Of a stretch of 15,628 bases of DNA, positions 15,305-15,628 are shown in pieces. A model generated the notes under the pieces. It was not told the origin of the DNA, did not search any database, and was given only the letters and a program-made list of their open reading frames with translations. Positions within the stretch are counted from its first letter, which is position 1; each line of letters starts with the position of its first letter. The DNA comes from an uncultured Haemophilus sp. (GTDB taxonomy: Bacteria; Pseudomonadota; Gammaproteobacteria; Enterobacterales; Pasteurellaceae). The stretch covers positions 1 through 15,628 of the forward strand of contig CABSZQ010000005.1 of the NCBI GenBank assembly GCA_902482195.1. Reading direction: 5' to 3'. The translations under genes and the position numbers were made by a program.

Positions 15305-15345
15305 AGCGGTCAAATTTTGCAACGTTTTTACAAAACAAGACCGCT
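15305..15345 (+). repeat. Hairpin resembling a paired Apl-type uptake signal, napA-napG gap
   Basis: AGCGGTC (15305-15311) pairs with GACCGCT (15339-15345), and TTTTG (15314-15318) with CAAAA (15331-15335) inside it. The left arm reads AGAGCGGTCAAATTTTGCAA, and the right arm, read on the minus strand, begins ATAAGCGGTC. This resembles the uptake signal of the Actinobacillus pleuropneumoniae clade (core ACAAGCGGT), not the Hin-type 9-mer used elsewhere in the window. Pairing is seen; the origin is inferred. Confidence 0.55.
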
Positions 15346-15362
15346 TATAAAAGGAAACGCAG

Positions 15363-15628
15363 ATGAAACTTGATCCTAACCGTCGTCAGTTTCTAAAAAA
15401 CGTGACAAGAACGGCAGCTGGAGTATGTGGAGTTGGAGTGATTCTTGGCTTACAGCAACAACAAGCTAAAGCCAAAGAAGGGGTTGCCTTACGCCCACCT
15501 GGTGCTTTACCGGAGAAGGATTTCTTGGCAGCTTGTACCCGCTGCGGACAGTGTGTCCAAGCATGTCCATACGATATGTTGTATTTAGCTTCGCTCATTT
15601 CCCCAATGGAAGCTGGCACACCTTACTT
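15363..15628 (+). CDS. napG: NapG, periplasmic ferredoxin-type quinol dehydrogenase subunit (partial)
   Basis: Eighty-eight codons are visible before the right edge; E. coli NapG has about 230 residues. With NapH it passes electrons from quinol toward NapC/NapB and NapA. I chose the ATG at 15363, with AAGGA at 15351-15355 as ribosome binding site. The Tat signal reads PNRRQFLKN at 5-13, then a hydrophobic Gly/Val-rich segment and [10 protein letters not shown]. Next come the conserved LRPPGALPE and the first cluster motif [16 protein letters not shown]. All of this matches E. coli NapG closely. It lies 116 nt after napA, with two hairpins in the gap. napH, napB and napC would be expected next, off the window. 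Confidence 0.94.
   Translation, partial: MKLDPNRRQFLKNVTRTAAGVCGVGVILGLQQQQAKAKEGVALRPPGALPEKDFLAACTRCGQCVQACPYDMLYLASLISPMEAGTPY

Noticed and set aside
1..15628. Mobile element, prophage, CRISPR array, tRNA or rRNA, or defence system
   Set aside because: No transposase, integrase, direct-repeat array, terminal repeats or structural RNA pattern was seen. All genes are intact core functions in familiar order.

Overview
The window looks like chromosomal core sequence from a Pasteurellaceae bacterium of the Haemophilus influenzae lineage in the broad sense (Haemophilus, Aggregatibacter or Pasteurella). The main evidence is eleven exact copies of the 9-bp DNA uptake signal AAGTGCGGT in 15.6 kb, about one per 1.4 kb. 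That density is expected only in naturally competent Pasteurellaceae with the 'Hin-type' signal. The base composition is AT-rich, and the proteins match Haemophilus and E. coli families end to end. I cannot fix the species from sequence alone.

Layout, left to right. (1) Positions 1-1151, minus strand: most of a tryptophan permease (mtr) cut by the left edge, with a 30-bp palindrome sitting on its -10 box. (2) 1273-2052, plus strand: a small M48 metalloprotease lipoprotein with its own promoter and a strong terminator. (3) 7103 down to 2180, minus strand: an acrR-acrA-acrB efflux operon (TetR repressor, periplasmic adaptor, RND pump). A TetR-type operator overlaps its promoter, and an inverted pair of uptake signals forms a hairpin at each end. 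(4) 10427 down to 7260, minus strand: priA (replication restart helicase) followed by ftsN (late divisome protein, GTG start). (5) 10542-11681, plus strand: trmB and yggL, a tRNA methyltransferase followed by a ribosome-associated protein, closed by a GC-rich terminator. (6) 11904 to the right edge, plus strand: napF, napD, napA and the start of napG. This is the periplasmic nitrate reductase operon in the enterobacterial order, preceded by an FNR site and a possible NarP half-site.

The genes fall into separate housekeeping units. The nap unit is the most coherent: NapF (four Fe-S motifs) and NapD (chaperone of the NapA Tat signal) mature the molybdenum enzyme NapA, and NapG feeds it electrons. 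The acr unit is a self-repressed export system that needs an outer-membrane channel (TolC type) encoded elsewhere.

I see no prophage, insertion sequence, CRISPR array, tRNA or rRNA gene, and no clearly novel multi-gene system. The parts worth a second look are regulatory and structural: the mtr operator, the acrR operator, an inverted uptake-signal pair lodged inside the priA coding sequence, and a hairpin between napA and napG that resembles the other ('Apl-type') Pasteurellaceae uptake signal in an otherwise Hin-type region.
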